Part shown: positions 62,236-64,000 of the stretch, one piece after another
Layout of the letters: each line of letters starts with the position of its first letter
Numbering within the stretch: the stretch's first letter is position 1
Translations under genes and position numbers: made by a program
Notes under the pieces: model-generated
Database searches by the model: none
The model's input: only the letters and a program-made list of their open reading frames with translations
What the model was told of the DNA's origin: nothing
Assembly: GCA_036505635.1 (NCBI GenBank)
Contig: DASXTC010000009.1
Location: 1 to 64,000, forward strand
DNA: 64,000 nucleotides
Reading direction: 5' to 3'
DNA from: DASXTC01 sp036505635
Lineage (GTDB): Bacteria > Acidobacteriota > Polarisedimenticolia > JACPZX01 > DASXTC01

Positions 62236-63204
62236 ATGCTCCCTGCCGATGTCGCGGTCATGACCCCCAGAATCCGCGTGCGCGATCTCATGCTGGGTGA
62301 CGCGGCGCACCTCGGTCTCGAGCTGATCGGCGGCGCGGCCGGCGTCGAAAAGGAGATCACTGTCCCGCGTATCCAGAAACCGGGGCTCTCGCTGGCCGGC
62401 TTCATCGAGTACATCCATCCTGGCCGCGTCCAGATACTCGGACAGAGCGAGATCACCTTCCTCAACGGCCAGACTCCAGAGCGCCGGCGCGACATCCTGA
62501 ACGATGTCTGCGGGTGCGGCGTGACCTGCTTCGTGATCACCAAGAACCTGGCGCCCCCGGACGAGCTGCGTGCGGCCGCCGAGGTCTACGGCATCCCGCT
62601 GCTCAGGACGAAGCTTGTCTCCTCCGCGACCATCGACGGGCTCACGCGGTTTCTCGAGGAGAGGCTGGCGCCGCGTATCAGCCTGCACGGGGTGGTGCTC
62701 GACATCTACGGCGTGGGCGTCCTGCTTCTCGGCGACAGCGGCGTGGGCAAGAGCGAGTGCGCGCTCGACCTGATCGTGCGGGGCCACCGTCTCGTGTCCG
62801 ACGACGTCGTCGAGATCAAGCGCAAGGGGGCCGCGCTCAACACGAGCGGCCCGGAGCTGACCCGCTACCACATGGAGATCCGGGGTCTCGGGATCATCAA
62901 CATCAAGGACCTGTTCGGCGTGGCCGCGGTTCGCCTGACCAAGGACCTGGATCTGGTGGTCAGGCTCGATCCCTGGCAGGAGGGCAAGGAGTACGAACGC
63001 CTCGGCCTGGACGCGCGCACCTTCGAGATCATGGGGATTTCCATCCCGTTCATCGAGATGCCGGTCGCGCCCGGCCGCCACCTGTCGGTCCTCATCGAGG
63101 TGGCCGCGCGCAATCACCTTCTGAAGACGAAGGGGTACGATCCCGCTCGGGAGCTGGCCGGGAAACTGGAGGCGCGGCTGGCGGAAGGTCCCGCCGAGCC
63201 CTGA
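62236..63204 (+). CDS. hprK: HPr kinase/phosphorylase
   Basis: Phosphorylates HPr on Ser46 and reverses it, linking the PTS to carbon or nitrogen status. The 322-residue product has the N-terminal domain (about 1-140), then the catalytic domain with Walker A GDSGVGKSECALDL (about 166-179), the catalytic aspartate in LVSDDVVEIK, and the signature EIRGLGIINIKDLFG. Ends SVLIEVAARNHLLKTKGYDPA. Start ATG at 62236 with AGAGG 8 nt upstream. Followed by rapZ after 6 nt, the usual proteobacterial-type order. Confidence 0.94.
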   Translation: MLPADVAVMTPRIRVRDLMLGDAAHLGLELIGGAAGVEKEITVPRIQKPGLSLAGFIEYIHPGRVQILGQSEITFLNGQTPERRRDILNDVCGCGVTCFVITKNLAPPDELRAAAEVYGIPLLRTKLVSSATIDGLTRFLEERLAPRISLHGVVLDIYGVGVLLLGDSGVGKSECALDLIVRGHRLVSDDVVEIKRKGAALNTSGPELTRYHMEIRGLGIINIKDLFGVAAVRLTKDLDLVVRLDPWQEGKEYERLGLDARTFEIMGISIPFIEMPVAPGRHLSVLIEVAARNHLLKTKGYDPARELAGKLEARLAEGPAEP

Positions 63205-63210
63205 GGGAAG

Positions 63211-64000
63211 ATGAAGCTCAACAAGCTGGTGATCATCACGGGGCTGTCCGGTTCCGGGAAGAGCCTAGCCGCGAACTGCTTCGAGGACATGGGGTACTAC
63301 TGCGTCGACAATCTGCCCATCCAGCTCATTCCCGTCTTCATCGACCTGATCTGGAGGACGCCCGGCGAGGTCCGGCAGGCGGCCCTCGTCATCGACATCC
63401 GGGAGGGATCCTTCCTCAACGACTTTCCCGAGATCCTCGATCAACTCCGCAGGCAGGATATCGACGTGTCGGTCCTCTTCTTCGAGGCGACCACCGAGAC
63501 ACTGATACGCCGGTTCTCCGAGACGAGGAGGCCACACCCGCTGGCGGGCGCCGCCTCGCTGGAGGAGGGAATCCGCAGGGAGAGGGAGATCCTGCGCCCG
63601 ATCCGCGAACGGGCCGACCGCATCATCGAGTCGTCGGCCTTCAACGTGCACGAGATGAGGGCCTACCTGTTCGACAACTACGCGGAGCAGGACCGCACCG
63701 GAGCCCTGTTCGTCTCGGTGGTGAGCTTCGGCTACAAGTACGGCCTGCCGCCGGAGGCGGACCTGTTGTTCGACGTGCGCTTTCTTCCGAACCCGCATTT
63801 CGTCGAGGAGCTCAGGGCGAAGTCGGGCCTCGATCCCGAGGTCCTCGCGTACCTGGAGGCCATCGAGGACTACCGGCAATACTTCCAGATGGTCTTCTCG
63901 CTGCTGCTGTTCCTGGTGCCGCGGTTCGTCAAGGAAGGCAAGACCTACCTCACGATCGGTATCGGCTGCACCGGCGGCCGCCATCGATCCGTAAGCATGG
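63211..64000 (+). CDS. rapZ: RNase adapter/nucleotide-binding protein RapZ (YvcJ family), partial
   Basis: P-loop protein that, in E. coli, binds amino-sugar signals and guides RNase E to GlmZ. 263 residues are visible before the window ends, so it is cut at the 3' side. The N-terminus reads MKLNKLVIITGLSGSGKSLAA with Walker A, then FEDMGYYCVDNLPIQLIP, LFFEATTETLIRRFSETRRPHPLA, SFGYKYGLPPEADLLFDVRFLPNP, and the C-terminal ITIGIGCTGGRHRSV type motif (YLTIGIGCTGGRHRSVSMV). GAGGGAAG directly precedes the ATG. It probably forms an operon with hprK; PTS genes likely follow outside the window. Confidence 0.93.
   Translation, partial: MKLNKLVIITGLSGSGKSLAANCFEDMGYYCVDNLPIQLIPVFIDLIWRTPGEVRQAALVIDIREGSFLNDFPEILDQLRRQDIDVSVLFFEATTETLIRRFSETRRPHPLAGAASLEEGIRREREILRPIRERADRIIESSAFNVHEMRAYLFDNYAEQDRTGALFVSVVSFGYKYGLPPEADLLFDVRFLPNPHFVEELRAKSGLDPEVLAYLEAIEDYRQYFQMVFSLLLFLVPRFVKEGKTYLTIGIGCTGGRHRSVSM

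Overview
The window is about 64 kb of dense, GC-rich bacterial chromosome carrying almost only housekeeping genes. The gene set suggests a free-living, diderm-type, heterotrophic bacterium: hrcA-grpE-dnaK-dnaJ, pilT, PlsX/PlsY/PlsC phospholipid synthesis, type II fatty acid synthesis, ETF, HprK/RapZ, two secreted lytic transglycosylases, and an archaeal-type (type II) GAPDH. An uncultured Acidobacteriota-like lineage would fit, but that placement is inference. No rRNA, tRNA, CRISPR array, prophage or complete IS was found.

Layout. 0.2-6.7 kb: heat-shock chaperone operon hrcA-grpE-dnaK-dnaJ continuing into prmA and rsmE. 6.8-13.1 kb: pilT-recX-alaS, a lytic transglycosylase and an adenosine deaminase family gene, nearly all touching. 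13.1-15.4 kb (minus strand): AraC-type regulator and a phosphohexomutase. 15.7-21.0 kb: phospholipid run pgsA-DUF502-plsC-cinA-thpR-plsY-gpsA. 21.1-25.4 kb: PHP-type phosphatase, FHA-GAF-cyclase, TPR lipoprotein-like gene and ftsY. 25.4-32.9 kb: ribD-ribE-ribBA, ffh, rpsP-khpA-rimM-trmD-rplS-rnhB. 32.9-36.6 kb: a 918-residue TPR protein, a 0.5 kb unexplained gap and a small TPR gene. 36.7-42.1 kb: aldehyde dehydrogenase, alanine dehydrogenase, archease-RtcB RNA repair pair, BON-domain exported protein. 42.5-47.1 kb: group 2 sigma factor, LamG-like secreted protein (minus), mutL, second lytic transglycosylase. 47.06-47.29 kb: a 234-bp MITE-like element. 47.3-53.9 kb: DUF3352-like membrane-anchored protein (minus), acyl-CoA synthetase, TPR protein (minus), DUF4388/TPR protein. 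53.9-60.9 kb: yceD-rpmF-plsX-fabD-fabG-acpP-fabF-etfB-etfA, with no fabH. 60.9-64.0 kb: type II GAPDH (minus), then hprK and rapZ, which is cut by the window end.

Expression signals are clear for a GC-rich genome: several near-consensus -35/-10 pairs stand before transcription units (hrcA, pilT, araC, ffh, aldehyde dehydrogenase, mutL, DUF3352-like, yceD, gap). Within units genes are packed tightly, and ten junctions are four-base NTGA stop/start overlaps, implying translational coupling and many GTG/TTG starts.

The most unusual items are the MITE-like element, whose terminal TTAA supplies the stop codon of the neighbouring gene; the type II GAPDH with its own strong promoter and tandem leader repeats; the fab cluster without fabH; and the archease-RtcB pair. 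I found no clearly new multi-gene system.
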